DNA of 64,000 nucleotides, taken from the NCBI GenBank assembly GCA_013398175.1, contig VZRZ01006498.1, positions 633,081 through 697,080 on the forward strand, read 5' to 3'. The translations under genes were made by a program, and so were the position numbers. A model generated the notes under the pieces. The model had not been told where the DNA came from. It was given only the letters and a program-made list of their open reading frames with translations, and ran no database searches. The stretch comes from Climacteris rufus. Taxonomy: Eukaryota > Chordata > Aves > Passeriformes > Climacteridae. This document shows positions 50,201-63,017 of the stretch, piece after piece (within the stretch, counting starts at the first letter, position 1; every line of letters starts with the position of its first letter).

Positions 50201-53200
50201 GAAGAGTTCCCTAAGACTTTCACATTCTCTGTACATTTCAACATGTACATTCTTGTTTCTTCAGCTCATACTGTCCCATCACTTTCAAGGCTCAGATCCT
50301 TCAACATATTAACATTTTTTTGTCTTATGGAGATATGAAAATATTATATTAACTGGTGACCCAACCCTGATTTTTCAGAAGAGACCGTAAGGTATTTCAT
50401 ATACCTGGGTGAGGCAGAAACTATTAATTTTGCTTTCTTTCATTTATCTCAGATAAAGATTTGTCATGTATTCAAGATTCCTTTTTTTGTTCTTAGAGAT
50501 ATTGAGGCATGCGCTTAAACTTTATGGTTCTGCTTTCAAATTTAGCCATTTTAATGACGAACCTAAAACAATGTTGATAGGGAAAACTAGTGCAAGGATG
50601 GACAGAAATGGCTTATTAATCAGTTTTATCCTTGAACACTTACATTTCTGTAGTGGATCATCACTAAACCACTGCATAAATTTTTTGTCTTTTAAAAATG
50701 GACATAATTCTGTATCAAACACTGGAGAGCTCTGAAAGTTGGTAACACTAAATATGTTGAGATCCTAAATATCGAGAAAAGCCAGAAAATATAGATCTTG
50801 TAAAATTTTCACTTTGTTTCTCTAAATATCAGTTTTTAATTCTTGCTTTGTATAGGGAGTTTTTTAATATCACTAATGATATGCCTGTTTAAAAATATAT
50901 TTTTACTATTTTGCATTTTAACCTCAGAGGTTATGCACACCAAATCTTAATCTTGGTCATCTTAACTATGACCAGATTGTCACTGGAAACTCTTCGGTTG
51001 TTTTATTGGAATTAAAGCTCCCAGTTGGAGATAGAGATTTCTAATTGCATAACCGGTTTAAAATTAAGAGTCTGTTTGTGTACAGTGCTTTTACACCCCT
51101 TCATTTAGGAGTCAATGCCTTTTTATTTTTGGCATGAAATGTATGATGCAGTAGCAACAGGTCTGATCTATTTGGCACTGCTGTGCTGAGATCTCTGATT
51201 GTTTTTCTGCCTCAAACTCTGCTGCAGTTAATTTTTATTTCCTCAATTTTCTGTTGGTACTTTGTACTAAGTTCTGTTTTCTTTTGTCTTTTTCTAATGT
51301 TCTCTGCAGTGGTGTTTTGGTCTCTGGGGTGGTAGATATTAGAGCAGCAAATAGCAATGAAATCTCAAAGATTATTCTACCATCTTCAGTGCAATATCAC
51401 TTCCCATACGTGTGCTATATCCATTTGTCAAGTTGGTTATGGCATTCCAAAGTAACCTGCAGATGCCCAAGCAAACATGATGTTACTCAACAAGTGAACA
51501 AAAATTGCATTCTGCTCCTACTTTCTCAATAGAGAACAATAATACAAAAAGCCTGGCTGTATTACCTGGAGTTTCATGTAGTCTGTGATTGAATTAATAA
51601 TTTTTGCTTTTTCACTTATTGGTCTGTGGGGCTTTATTGCCCATGCTGCTCTCAACATAATTCATTTGGGATTAGTTGTTAGTCATATTTTCTTTACTCA
51701 ATTTGTATAAAATTGAAGGGTCTAAGCCACTATTTTAAATCCAACTCTTAAATGATATTGATATTGTCCCAGGGTTTGGGATTTTTAAAATAATTGTCCT
51801 GTTCTATGTCCAATCCTTTTTATTTCTTGTAAATAAAACCATTTTGATCACAAACATTTCAGTGAAAAGGGGTAAAATGTCAGTGATATTAAGTCTGTTA
51901 GAATCACAAGATTTATCTTGCATTACATTTCCTAGGAAAACATTAGCTGTTTGAAAATATGTAGATTCTGGAGATGTAGCCACATTGTGTAAGCCACATA
52001 ATATATTTACAATGAAATTTCTACAGATTAAACCTCATGGTAGATTAGGTTTAGCTAATTTTGACTTCTTGTTTTACATTGAATGGAAGAATACACAGTG
52101 TGGATGCAATGTAATCACATTGACTGGTTTTCAACTCATTATTTTGGCCACTAGTCTGAATTAATAGCCTTTTGGGAAGAAGTGAAATACCCTCAGATTA
52201 AAGTCTTTAGCCATTTTGCTCAACCAAAGTGGTAGCCAATGTAGCACTCTTTCTACATGTTAACTTCCAGTTGGATAATGCTGGGGTTGCGGAATCAGAA
52301 GGGTTACAACACAATTTACTCTCAAAATTTCTGTACAACTCTACAAACAATTTTAAACAACAAGCAGCAAATTAAAATATATAACTGCCTGAAAAGGACA
52401 GTCAAAAAGGTAACTGTGGTGACACCTTTAAAATATCTCTGCTAGGATGACAGTTCTACCTTCTAAAATCATTTGCAGTTTCAAACCTTGATTTTTTTTT
52501 TTTTTACATGAATGAATATAGAGAAGATTTTTTGAACTTTTCAAAATGTCTGAGTTTTTATATGCAGAAAATATAATGTATAGTTTGGCCCTGACAGCTC
52601 AATTTTAAACCTCTATTAATTTTTGAAACTATATTTGAATTTTCTAAAAAGCAAAACAACAAAATGTAATAATATCAATTCAAACTAGAAGGTCTCATTG
52701 ATCGCCATACTAAAAATGATGGTTTGCTTGGATACAAGTTTATATTAAGTGAGAAATGTAGCATAGTTCCAAACTATAATAAATGTCTTTCTAATCTAAA
52801 AGGAACTGTTTCCTGAAGTTGAAACTCATCTACAAAATTGGGTGGGAAGAATGTTAACAGAGGAATTGAACACAATTTATTACACACAACCCATCCCTCA
52901 TAAAACACACAATTCTGCTTTCACAGAAGATGTAAGTGGTTTTTTTTTAAAGCTATCTGTTAAGAGACAAAGTGCTCATTAAATACCTAACAAAAATAAC
53001 AAATGAGAAAATATCTAGGAGTATAAGTTAAAAGTGTTCATTAAAACCAGTCTATAGTCAGGATGTATTTCCTTTACTAAGGACACGGACAAAGACATGA
53101 GAAGGTCTAACAATTTTATAGCTATTAGCGAAAAGATAGGCAAAAGCTTGAAATGCTTCAGAGCACTCTTAAGCAGTCAAAACAAGCTCTGTCTGGAAAA

Positions 53201-56200
53201 GAAGAGCAGATACAGGAGTAACCAACAGGTTCACGGAGGAGCAACTGCTAAATATTTATAAAATAAAAGTCAAGGATTACCAGAAGTGAAAACTATTGAA
53301 ATATGTGCCAGTAAGTCTGGTGAGCTCTCTCAAACTTTTTATCAAGTAGCTTGCTAGTAAGTTGTCTGTGGCTCAGTACAGCAACAACAACAACAAAAAA
53401 ACCCTATACCACTATTTGAAGAAAAATACAGATCTGGAAGATATAATTAACTTTATGACGGCTACCAACAACTAAACAATGCAAAAAGTGGAATGGGATG
53501 CAGTAAGTACAGAATTAAAGGAACATAACTAAATTATCTCTCAACTGTATTTTTATGGCCAATAGGTGAGTAATAAACCCAACACATTTTTATAATCAAA
53601 TTATGGATTTGGTTTAAGTGCGTTTAATGGAAGTTTGTACAGTATTTTCACTGAAAATAAAAACACTATTACAAATAATGATTCCTAAATGAAGTTTAAA
53701 AACACCAAATAGATTAAAAATGCTTAGAAATGGGAATATTATTTTATAGAAACTAAGTATGACACATAGTTCTAGCACTGGACTGAATTATTCTTATAAT
53801 TTGTTAATGATTTGTGAAAATATAAAATTCCTGCCTACAGTATTTTCAGGTCATATTTAAATGTGGTGTTTGTGGGCATAAACAGTTTTAGAAACTTGTC
53901 GTTGATACTGAATAATCAGATTTGAGCCTTTTTTCTGTTCTTCACAACAGCAAAGGACAGTTTCATGGCCACAAGTCTTAATGTATTCCTTAATGTAATT
54001 GTATATGGAAGACACCTTTGATATTAAAGCTTATGCACAATGCACAGTATGTTTGTCTGCCAATGTAGGCAACGATGCTTATGCTCCTTCAGCACCATTT
54101 TCTCATTATATTCCCATAGAGTTTAAAATTAAAATATGCTGCTATAATCAGTTCTGAAAGCCATGAGTGATGCAGGCCCATGAATAGCAGGGATTTAACT
54201 CAAGGGTAGATAACGTACATGGTGAGCACATAATTTGCCAAACTTTCCAAATATCATGACAGTAACCAAATTGTGACTCGGGCAATCACAGTGTGATGTT
54301 TATTTTTCAGAAAGAAAGGAAGTCCTTAAGCTTTTGCTTCCATGATAATTTGTGTCAGCCACAGCCTGTGATATGAAAATTATTATCTGCACTTACAGGC
54401 TATGTAAGGAAAGGAAAACCATCCCAGTAGCATCAGTATTCAACATCTAGACAGGCAGACTATGAATTGTCACCTGTCCATCAGTGAATACCCATTTATC
54501 TGATACACTGATTTGAGAGGAGATACCATCTTGTTCTACAACTAAAAAAATTACAATTGTTAGAGTATAAAAGAATAAAAGAATAAATGTAATAAAAGAA
54601 ATGGGAACATACACAACCACTGCTGCAGTTCCTGTGTTCAGTCTAGGCCTGTCTCATTGATTTACTTGCATAAATTTCAAGTATTGGAAATCAAAATGTC
54701 TGGTATATCATACCGAACATTCTCTTGAGATAGAATGTTCTCTTGAGAGTCAGGAATTTATATAGCTCTTTTCCATTCATACTAGTTTTGATTGTATACT
54801 AGATTTTTATTTCATTAGTTTGATAAATCAGTTTATTTCCCCATCTCACTTATTTGCTTATCATGCCTCTCTTACCACAGGATTGTAAAGATATGTTTTT
54901 GCACAAAGTTTATGAATAGGTTCCAGTTGTTCTAAAGCAATACATATGCTAAATTTTCAGAGGCTTAGAGGAGATGAGATTTTATATTTTTATTTCATTT
55001 TAATTTGTTTCTGTGACTCTGAGTAATGTTAAATTTATCTATCAGTTACTAGTTACAAGTTTTCAGATCCTTGGAAGGCTATAATGCCACTGAAGTACAG
55101 TTCTTAATGTGTTTATGTAGAATTGTCTTCAAACTTATGCCCCATAAACAGGCATAACCATTTCAATTTAACAATTGCTTTAATCAGTATTTCAGAATGA
55201 CAACTTGGAATTATCCTATTAACTTTGTTATTGCAGCATTTATAGTCTTTGCAATAGATAGCTGTTCAGATGATATCTGTGTAACTTCACTTGAAGAAAA
55301 GAATGAAGGGAGATAAATGCACAACTTCAGTTTGTGGTGCAAGAATGTCCTTTTATATCTTACAAATGTCAATATTTGTAGGTTATTACTTAATAATGCT
55401 GCTAGTTGAAAAATACTGTATGATCTGCTTGTATTCTTGAGCATACTACTATACCACCATTAACCATAAAAAGATGATATTTTTATCATATTAAAAATTT
55501 AAATCTTTATTTTTCAACTAAACAAAACTCTTCTATAAATCCAGAAGAAGAGCCAGAAAGATATTTTCCCACTATGTCCTCCTGATGACCTTTATACAGC
55601 TATCTCACCAGCCTCACTTGGACATAAAAGCACAGTGTCACTAGGAAACGAGAATATAGTGGACTTGTGATACAGCTTATCAAAATGTAAGATAAGAATG
55701 AAAAGAGATGACAACTTCTAGACAGATCCTTTAAGTAAATACATTTCATACCGTCTTTAAGTACTGTTATTCAGTGGCTTGTGCCTGAGAAAAGGAAAGG
55801 TACCATAGTTTAAGAATCTGTACACGTGGTTGCACTTTGAAAATCCGGCCAAGAGAGAAAATCCCTTTTCAGCTAAAATAAAATCTAGTTGAACTGCTGC
55901 AGACAATTAACTTTTAAGACTTGTATCCTTTTTCTCTGCTACCTGTGTGACTGGTCTTTCCCTTTCATGTGATATAGTTAATAAGCACTTTTAAAATAAA
56001 TTGTTAATTTGGTAAAAGTAGTATTTTTGTAGCAAATGTTTTCAGTCCCACCTGCACATTAAACAAGGGATAGTAAAGAACTGACAGCGGCAATGGAGAC
56101 CAAACTATTTCCAATACAGAAAGGAAAAAAGTACTTTTTATATTCAGAGTGGTCTCTCCCCTCTGTTACTCTGCTTTCAAGACTGCAATACATAAGCTGA

Positions 56201-57199
56201 TGTTAACTTGACTGTTTTAGTTCAGTTCTGTAGACCTCACCTTGCACAACTTGGTATTTGGAACTCAACTTGCCTGTTCTCCTTTAATTTGGTCCCTTTT
56301 TTCAAGTCCATGATGTTTCTATGTAACCATATCATTAACCTTTTATTCATATTTATGCTATTTCTGAACTCCTTTTGCCAGGGTGTCATGTCATCAAGTT
56401 CTCACCTTTCAATCCCATTCTTCATGTAGAATCTGTATCTCAAAATTCTGTCTAGTTTCTTGCCCATTACCCCGCCTGCTTCCATTTTGTCTCCCGTGCT
56501 CTCTCCCCTCTCCTTCTTTTACCAGGTCTGTCAGTTGCTTTTTCGTCATTCAGAGCAAATAGAAAGTGAAAGAATCGCAAAGTTCTTCTTTCTGGTGATT
56601 GGGCTAGTATGATTTTGTGTAGGATTTATATAGGAACCTATATATACCTATGAACCTTTATATACCTATGAATCTGAGACCAAAATATAGTGGAACAGCC
56701 TCACTTTAAGCAAGAATCCTCAAAAGTGTTATCTTCAGGATTTTCAAATGTACACGGAGAGCTTTTTACCCCAAATGGAAGTGAATTAATTGAGTTAAGG
56801 TGTGTTTTCCTGGAGAAAGCAAAAGGCAAAATGTTGATACATGATTATCTTGATTGATCATCAGGATGCAATAGTTATGCAAATAAAAATACAAAGGTAC
56901 ATAAAGAGGATAAGCACAGGAATATGTCATTGGAATTACTGCAGCACTCATGAAAAATTACTGACTTGATAAACCTGTTAAAGAATTGAGCCTATTGTTA
57001 TTAAAATGTCAACAGGCAAATTTTGTTCTTTTTGCATTGTAAATCTGGATGAGTCACTCCAATTTTGAGGTTGCTGCTCAACTATTTTGTAAATGGAAGC
57101 AGAGCCTTTTCCTTTTGTATAAAATTAAGATGAACATGAACCTGGAGAAAATAAATACTATGTTTTCTAGGAGAACAACCATGCTATGCCAACATATAT
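47223..57199. other. AT-rich non-coding DNA, no gene or named repeat seen
   Basis: This is the longest repeat-poor stretch right of the CpG island. Open frames are all under 95 codons with no recognisable product. Small items only: a (CAA)n run at about 53382-53396 and the inverted repeat at 54715-54740. The region about 54000-54450 is compositionally mixed and unique, so it could be regulatory, but this is not shown by the sequence alone. Confidence 0.55.
54715..54740. repeat. Inverted repeat with two GAAnnTTC units
   Basis: GAACATTCT (54715-54723) and AGAATGTTC (54732-54740) are perfect 9-bp inverted arms around an 8-nt loop. The 11-mer TTCTCTTGAGA is also directly repeated at 54720-54730 and 54738-54748. 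Each arm contains GAAnnTTC, the heat-shock-factor unit, and the right arm continues into TGTTCT, a steroid-receptor half-site. Any binding is speculative. Confidence 0.6.
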
Positions 57200-57804
57200 T
57201 GCGCCATGGCATGGTTTTGGCAGGAAAAGCTGGAGAGGAGAAGGGAAAGTGCACCATCTTGCCTCGCTGGCTGCAGCAAACTGGACTGTCCCCTTAAAAC
57301 CCCATCAAACTTGATCCTTCTGCTGCTCGCTGGCTCCCCCTTCCATTTTTTCTGCAGAGCCCCGGTACGGACTTACGGTACTGAAGCGGACAGCTCTGAG
57401 GCACCAGCTGAGCCATCGAGGCCGGGCAGGGTGGGGTTGGCACCCTAGCACAGGGGGTTTTCCACCCCTTCCCCGCCCTCTACGCACAACATAATGGAGA
57501 GTTGGAGGTGGTAGAGGGAGCAGCTGTGGGAACTGAGCTGAGCCAGAGACTGCACAACCCCTATCTGGAAGAACTTCTTTCTGAGGTTGGTTTGTCTCTG
57601 CTTTCCATTGTTTTGGGGCTGAGGGCGGGAACATTAAGCTGCAGGAGCGTTCATCACCATATTGCTTTTGCTATTGTGCTTTTAGTAAATTGCTATTTCA
57701 ACTCATAATCTCTCATTTATTGTCCCTTCCTTACTGAAAGGGGCTGGGGAAGGGGAGTGGCTTATTTGGAGTTTAATTTCTCTGCTGCTGTTAAAACCAG
57801 CACA
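57200..57804 (+). mobile_element. Solo LTR, family D (ERVL-like), plus strand
   Basis: A GC-rich block in AT-rich DNA runs from about ATGGTTTTGGCAGGAAAAGC to TTAAAACCAGCACA at 57804. It ends with TTTAATTTCTCTGCTGCTG, resembling the 3' part of family C, and its last bases reverse-complement to TGTGCTGGTTTTAA, the terminus type seen in family B. The 5' end and target-site duplication were not resolved. Short open frames on both strands reflect CpG-rich LTR sequence. No internal retroviral genes adjoin it. Confidence 0.7.
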
Positions 57805-60800
57805 CTAGGTTAGTGGGACAATTATTTCTTTGGGATATACTTTGAGTGTAGCTGATAAGCCTGTACCTCTTCACAGCTGAACTAGTTTGCTAGAGCCCTT
57901 TTGCAGTGGAGACGCAGTTATTCATCTATCTATTTCAGATTTCTCTTTTAACATGAAATGAACTGCACCCTAGAAGTAGTTGGCTGTAAACCATAAATCC
58001 TGTTTTGGAAATAATACTGACCACATCGGGTAGTTTGTTTGCGGATTTTTTAATGGTGAAAAGGAAGCTACGGAACAGCATCTTCATAATGGACAGTTTC
58101 AAACACAATGAACCGTGAGTGATAGTTACCAAATAAGGTCTGTGGTTTGGTTTCTGGAGTGCTTTCTTTTGAATCAAAAACAATCTTTAAATTATAATCC
58201 ATTTACCAAGATATTTTATCATATTGACAGTAGTGGGTTTTAACTTCATAAGCAAGAGAAAAAATATTACTCCTACCCTTTTTATCAGTCTTTTTTGTTT
58301 CACCTCTCTTACTGCTTTCAGTTACCTGTTGCTAACATACCTGACTGTCCTATATAATCTTTAAAATAGGACATTCTTGTGAAAAATTTGAGATGATTTC
58401 ATATACTCTCAGAGAGGTGAAAACTTGATTTCAAGTTGCCCATATTCTTGGTTTATGGAAGGATGTCCAAGCATTAATTTATTAAGTAAAAGTACATCTT
58501 CTCTCTAAATCCATTTTCTTTCCCCTAATTTGTCTTCTTTCTCATCTCTATTATTCCTCAAAGGAAATATAGTTAAAGCAATTTCACTAGTCTGAATCAA
58601 ATCGAGTTTTGGGATGAAAAAGACAGTAGTTCTTCATAAACTTATTTACTGATTTTTTTTTTAACTGCTTGAAAGTGATAGCATAATTTGGTTTCTTATT
58701 TATACTTAAGTAAAGACTGAAATAACAAATGATTCCATTTTTAATTTGATTACATGTTATTTTGCCTTTTATTCCTGAGAGTGTAAATTAATTAAGGCAG
58801 GCCACCACACTAAAGTGCCTATACTGCTTCTAATACCTAAACTATAATTTTCAAAGATAGCTTGGATTATCTCTGCTTGGCACTCCTTTGTTCCGTGTAA
58901 AAGAAACCCTTTCTCTCAAACCTACTGAACATTTCAGAAATAAAGCTGTTGAATGTCTCAAACCAAAATAAAAATATTGTATCTCTTCCGAAGAGTGGCT
59001 AAATAGAAGATAAATTGTTTTTTTTAAATAGTCATTCATAGTGTATTTATTTTTTGCATTGATTAAATTGCGGAAACGTATGCTATTAGCATGATTTTCA
59101 GCAATTCAGCTGGTGTGAATTGTTAGTAAATCAGGCCTGTAATCTTCAAACATACTCCCTAGGCCCTGAATCTAAAACCATCTGGACAGTGTGACAGTAT
59201 TCTATTTATTACATACAACTGCTTGGATACTGCCAATGCATAAACAGTAATTAAGCACACAAGCCAACCATGCATGCCAGATTTGCTAGAACTATCCTTT
59301 GAGTATCTTAGAGTTTCCGTGCCAGTGAGCTTAGTGAGGCATTGGCTGGTGATTAAACATTAATGATTTATGGTGCAAGCAGGGTTCATTTACTGCTTAC
59401 TGAAATATGTTTGACAGTAATTTTGTGATTTTTAGAAATAATGCTTTCAAAGATATGTTTCCTGATGTATTTTTTACACTGTTTTCAGTAAGAATGTGAT
59501 ATAAAATCTCAGATTGCTTGTGTGAGTGGTTCTCTTGCTGTTCTATGAGACAAGAAAAAGGATTAAATGTAGCAGGAACTGGTAGCTGTAATAAAATGTT
59601 TTTTCCCCAGTTTGAAGGAGCTTTCAAAAAATAAATTCTGAAGTCTATTGTTGACTCTTAAATTAATATTAAACCATGCATCTTAATATAACTATGAATC
59701 TTAATATTTAATTTTGCAACTTAACACTGAACTGTGCATCTATACAGGTGGATTTTTCCACTGGTGTTTTGCTCATCACAGTTTCAGGTGACTTTCCTAA
59801 GATCTTCATTGGGCATCCAACATACTGTTCACAAGGATGTAAAAAATTACATATATTAGTAGTCTGTATAGGGATCATGGGAAAAGGTGACACAAACCAG
59901 GGACCAAATGTTCAACTGAGCAGGACAAAATACTTTGTACTGCCAGTAGGAGTTAATGAAAAAACATCATAAAGATCTGTCGTTATTCAATATCAAGGAC
60001 AATTTTCCAATGTATCATATTTATGTGCATAGCAAAATGTTGGTGATTACAGTCATAAGCTTGTCCTTGTGATGTTTGTCTGGAAATTATATGTATCTTG
60101 TTATTGTACAATTTCAGAGTTTATACCAGTAGCTAACTGTTAATGAGTGCCAGTGTCACAGTTGCCCCCTCCACCACATCAATCCTGATTTACTAGTATT
60201 TCAAGTTCCCCTAAGGAGGTAGGAAAGCTAATTTCAAATTTGCACACCAAATCATGGAAAGAGAGATATGATTCACTGGCTTGACAACACATAAGAGTGC
60301 CGAACAAGGATGCCTGGGTTTTAATCTGAACTCTGGCATCAAAGAGATCTTGGACATCAAATAAATCCTGAATTCTTCAACTAAACAAAAACCCTCCAAT
60401 TTTGTAGAGAATCCTTTAATGCATGTTTTGGTAACTTCCATGCTGTATTAATTAGAGTTTAGCACCTTTCTGATGTATTAGTCTCATATTTCAGAATCAC
60501 CAGTATAGAGAATCAAGTACTATGAAAATTACAAAATAGAGTTTTGAACAGTTTTTACCTTCTACTAATACTCTATATTCTGGGTTTGGGGATGGCAACT
60601 TTCCATTTGGATTGCCTCCAAGTTTCATTATCCATGCAGAAAGATTACAATAAAAAGTGAACCCATAAAAGAAGGCATTATGGCAGTTTTTTACTGTGTG
60701 GACAGGTTAAGATAGTTAAGAAACTAAGCCCTACACAGGACCAAACCTGTCAAATAAACAATAGGCTGTATTTACTTTCTTAGACATGAGGTCCCAGATG

Positions 60801-62279
60801 CAAACTGTTGAAAGGTTCCTGAAACAGCTCAGAACATTTAGCTCAGAAATTGGAATCAATACAACAATGCTAGTGTCATGCCCTAGATAATTATCTCTGC
60901 TGAGATACACTGGTAAATTAACCTAGAAACAGAATCAAATTAAAGCAGTTAATACCACTTCCAGGATGCAAGCGAATATTTTCTTTCAGTGCTGCATTTT
61001 GCCACATGAATACACAAACACTTTCAGGACTATCTAACGTAAATTTTATGTGGGACACCATTCTTCTTGTGTAAATGTTGTGAGACTCTGCACCCCTACT
61101 AGTAACAGAGAGCTAACCTACTGCCCCAGAGTAGGAGATAGAGTGGTCTTCCCACATCCTTAGTAATTCTGTCAGTGCCACTACTTTACCTGTGAGTTTC
61201 CATACTGAAAACTTCTTTGTACTGAAATTATTGCCACAGGTGGAACCTGGAAAACTGCCCCAGACTTTTCTCTTGTAATTAGATTGTTTATTATAATGTA
61301 GTTACTTGAAGAATAATAGAAAACTCTCTGTAACCACACAGCAACAGAAATTCTGACTCCCCCATGGTTTTCTGCCAGCTTCATTTCAGGACTTGGGAGG
61401 AACATACCTTAAAAAGCCGAATATAAACTGCTTGCTGCAGTTGATGAACCCCAAGTCTTACCTGTGGACACAACACCAGATGGCTGTAGCTGAAGAACTG
61501 GTTTATGAAGCACAAACACGTTGTGGGGAAGTGTCAATTTATTTTCCCCTGTAGACTTGCAGACAGCCTCTGGCTAGTTACCCATTAGCTGCTAGCCACA
61601 GGCACAACCTTGGGTGACTCTCTACCTGGGATGTATTTTCCCTTTTATTTGAACTAATTTGAAGTGTTTTCCTTCTATATTTATTCTATTTAAAGATAAT
61701 TTTAAACAGTGTCAATTTTTCTTTCAGCTTTTCTATGGTTAATATATATAAAGAAAAATATCTGCACAGAGCAGAGAGGTGCAGGATCACTAAGCAAATG
61801 AAATTCAATTATGGTGAGCTCTATTTAACATGGTTCTTTCCTTTCTGCCTACCTCATCCTCTGCTGGCAGACTGTTTGGTAAATATTTTCTCTGCAGGTC
61901 CATGAGTCATCCTTGTAGTAAGTCACAGCCAGAGATACAGGGATAATTGGGAAGTGGGTCAGTGCATGAGTCTTCTCTATGGGAATCAGGGTTAAAAATT
62001 TCACCCAGAGCACAAGTCTAGTGGTCCAGTTCTGTTACCACGTGTTTACACTGCTGCCATATCTAAATTTGGAATTTGATGAGTGCCTCCCTGCACAGTA
62101 TTCATCTACCTTCAGTATTCATCTACCTGACAGACCAATATTCTTAGGCAGGCTGTTTTAGTTTTTAACATGGAACCCTCAATGTTTGTGTAAGTAAGAT
62201 ATCTGTAGATTGAGTCTCCTCTGGATATCAGCTGGCTCAACATCCTGATGAAAGTGGTAGAATTACTGATATGAGTAAG
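57805..62279. other. AT-rich non-coding DNA, no gene seen
   Basis: Only short open frames with no recognisable motif. The segment at about 59090-59350 is unique and compositionally even, with TAAT-type homeodomain cores such as GTAATTAAGC. It could be regulatory, but there is no proof in the sequence. A 17-bp-period tandem repeat lies near the right end. Confidence 0.55.
62096..62128. repeat. Tandem duplication, 16-bp unit, period 17
   Basis: CAGTATTCATCTACCT occurs at 62096-62111 and 62113-62128 without mismatch, with one extra T between the copies. Confidence 0.95.
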
Positions 62280-62966
62280 TGTTGCAGTTCGCTGATACAG
62301 CGCGGTCCCGCAGGAGGCTGCCCGTGCCGCTTGGCAGGGCAGCCCCGGATCTGGGCTGTGCCGCCCTGCACAGGGGCAGCCCTGCTGGCACTGCCTCTGT
62401 TGAAACAGAGCCCAGGTTGCTGTCCCTGGTGGGAACAGCATCACAGGGTCCCGGCCTGAGCCGGGACAGCTGGAACGCCTGCCCCCTTAGCACTGCCCGG
62501 GCTTGTCCCCCTTTGGCAGACACAGTGGCAGGGAAACCTGGTGTTCCTGTGCACACCTGGGGCCAGCCAGCTCCAGAGTGACGTGCCTACGGACAGTGGT
62601 CCCACTGGGCTGGCAACCTGTCAGTCAAGCTGTGTCCCACCCATCCTCTCAGTGATTGGCTTGGGTCAGCATTCTGGCTCTGTTCCCTAGATTTTAAAAG
62701 AGCATTGCAAGTTCAGATGCGCGCCTTTTTTCTCCTGTACGTGTTTGCATTAAATCCAGACTGTTGTATGGGAGAGGCCCCTCCGAACCATCTCTTTGTC
62801 TCTGTCGTGCTTATACCACGAGGTGTGGGATCGCCACTCCAATGCTCCTGCACTCAGTGCCTCTGTACTCCTGCAAAGAGGAGCTGGAAGCAGCGCCGAT
62901 AGGTGCTGCTTCCAGTCAACCGGTGGGCTCTGCACAGCATTTTAAACCCACTTCCTAGCCGTGGCA
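62280..62966 (+). mobile_element. Solo LTR, family E (ERVK-like), GC-rich
   Basis: The element starts TGTTGCAGTTCGC and ends CTAGCCGTGGCA, with a perfect 6-bp target-site duplication AGTAAG (62274-62279 and 62967-62972), giving 687 bp. The first 300 bp are strikingly GC-rich. ATTTTAAAAGAGC (about 62691) is a TATA-like element, and GCATTAAATCC (about 62748) is a variant polyadenylation signal, placing the element on the plus strand. The frames of 97-110 codons here overlap on both strands and are not genes. The 6-bp duplication supports class II. No internal region remains. Confidence 0.9.
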
Positions 62967-63017
62967 AGTAAGAGTTATTTCACATGGCTGAAGCCCTGTC
63001 TGGAAGCTCTCTGAATG

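Noticed and set aside
62112..62581. Several frames of 97-110 codons rich in Pro, Gly, Ala and Cys.
   Set aside because: They fall in the GC-rich half of the LTR at 62280-62966 and overlap on both strands. No known domain.
31211..62966. Remains of retroviral gag, pol or env between the LTRs.
   Set aside because: The sequence between LTRs is AT-rich with short frames and no recognisable retroviral protein. Each LTR with a clear duplication has that duplication directly at both its ends, so it is a solo LTR.
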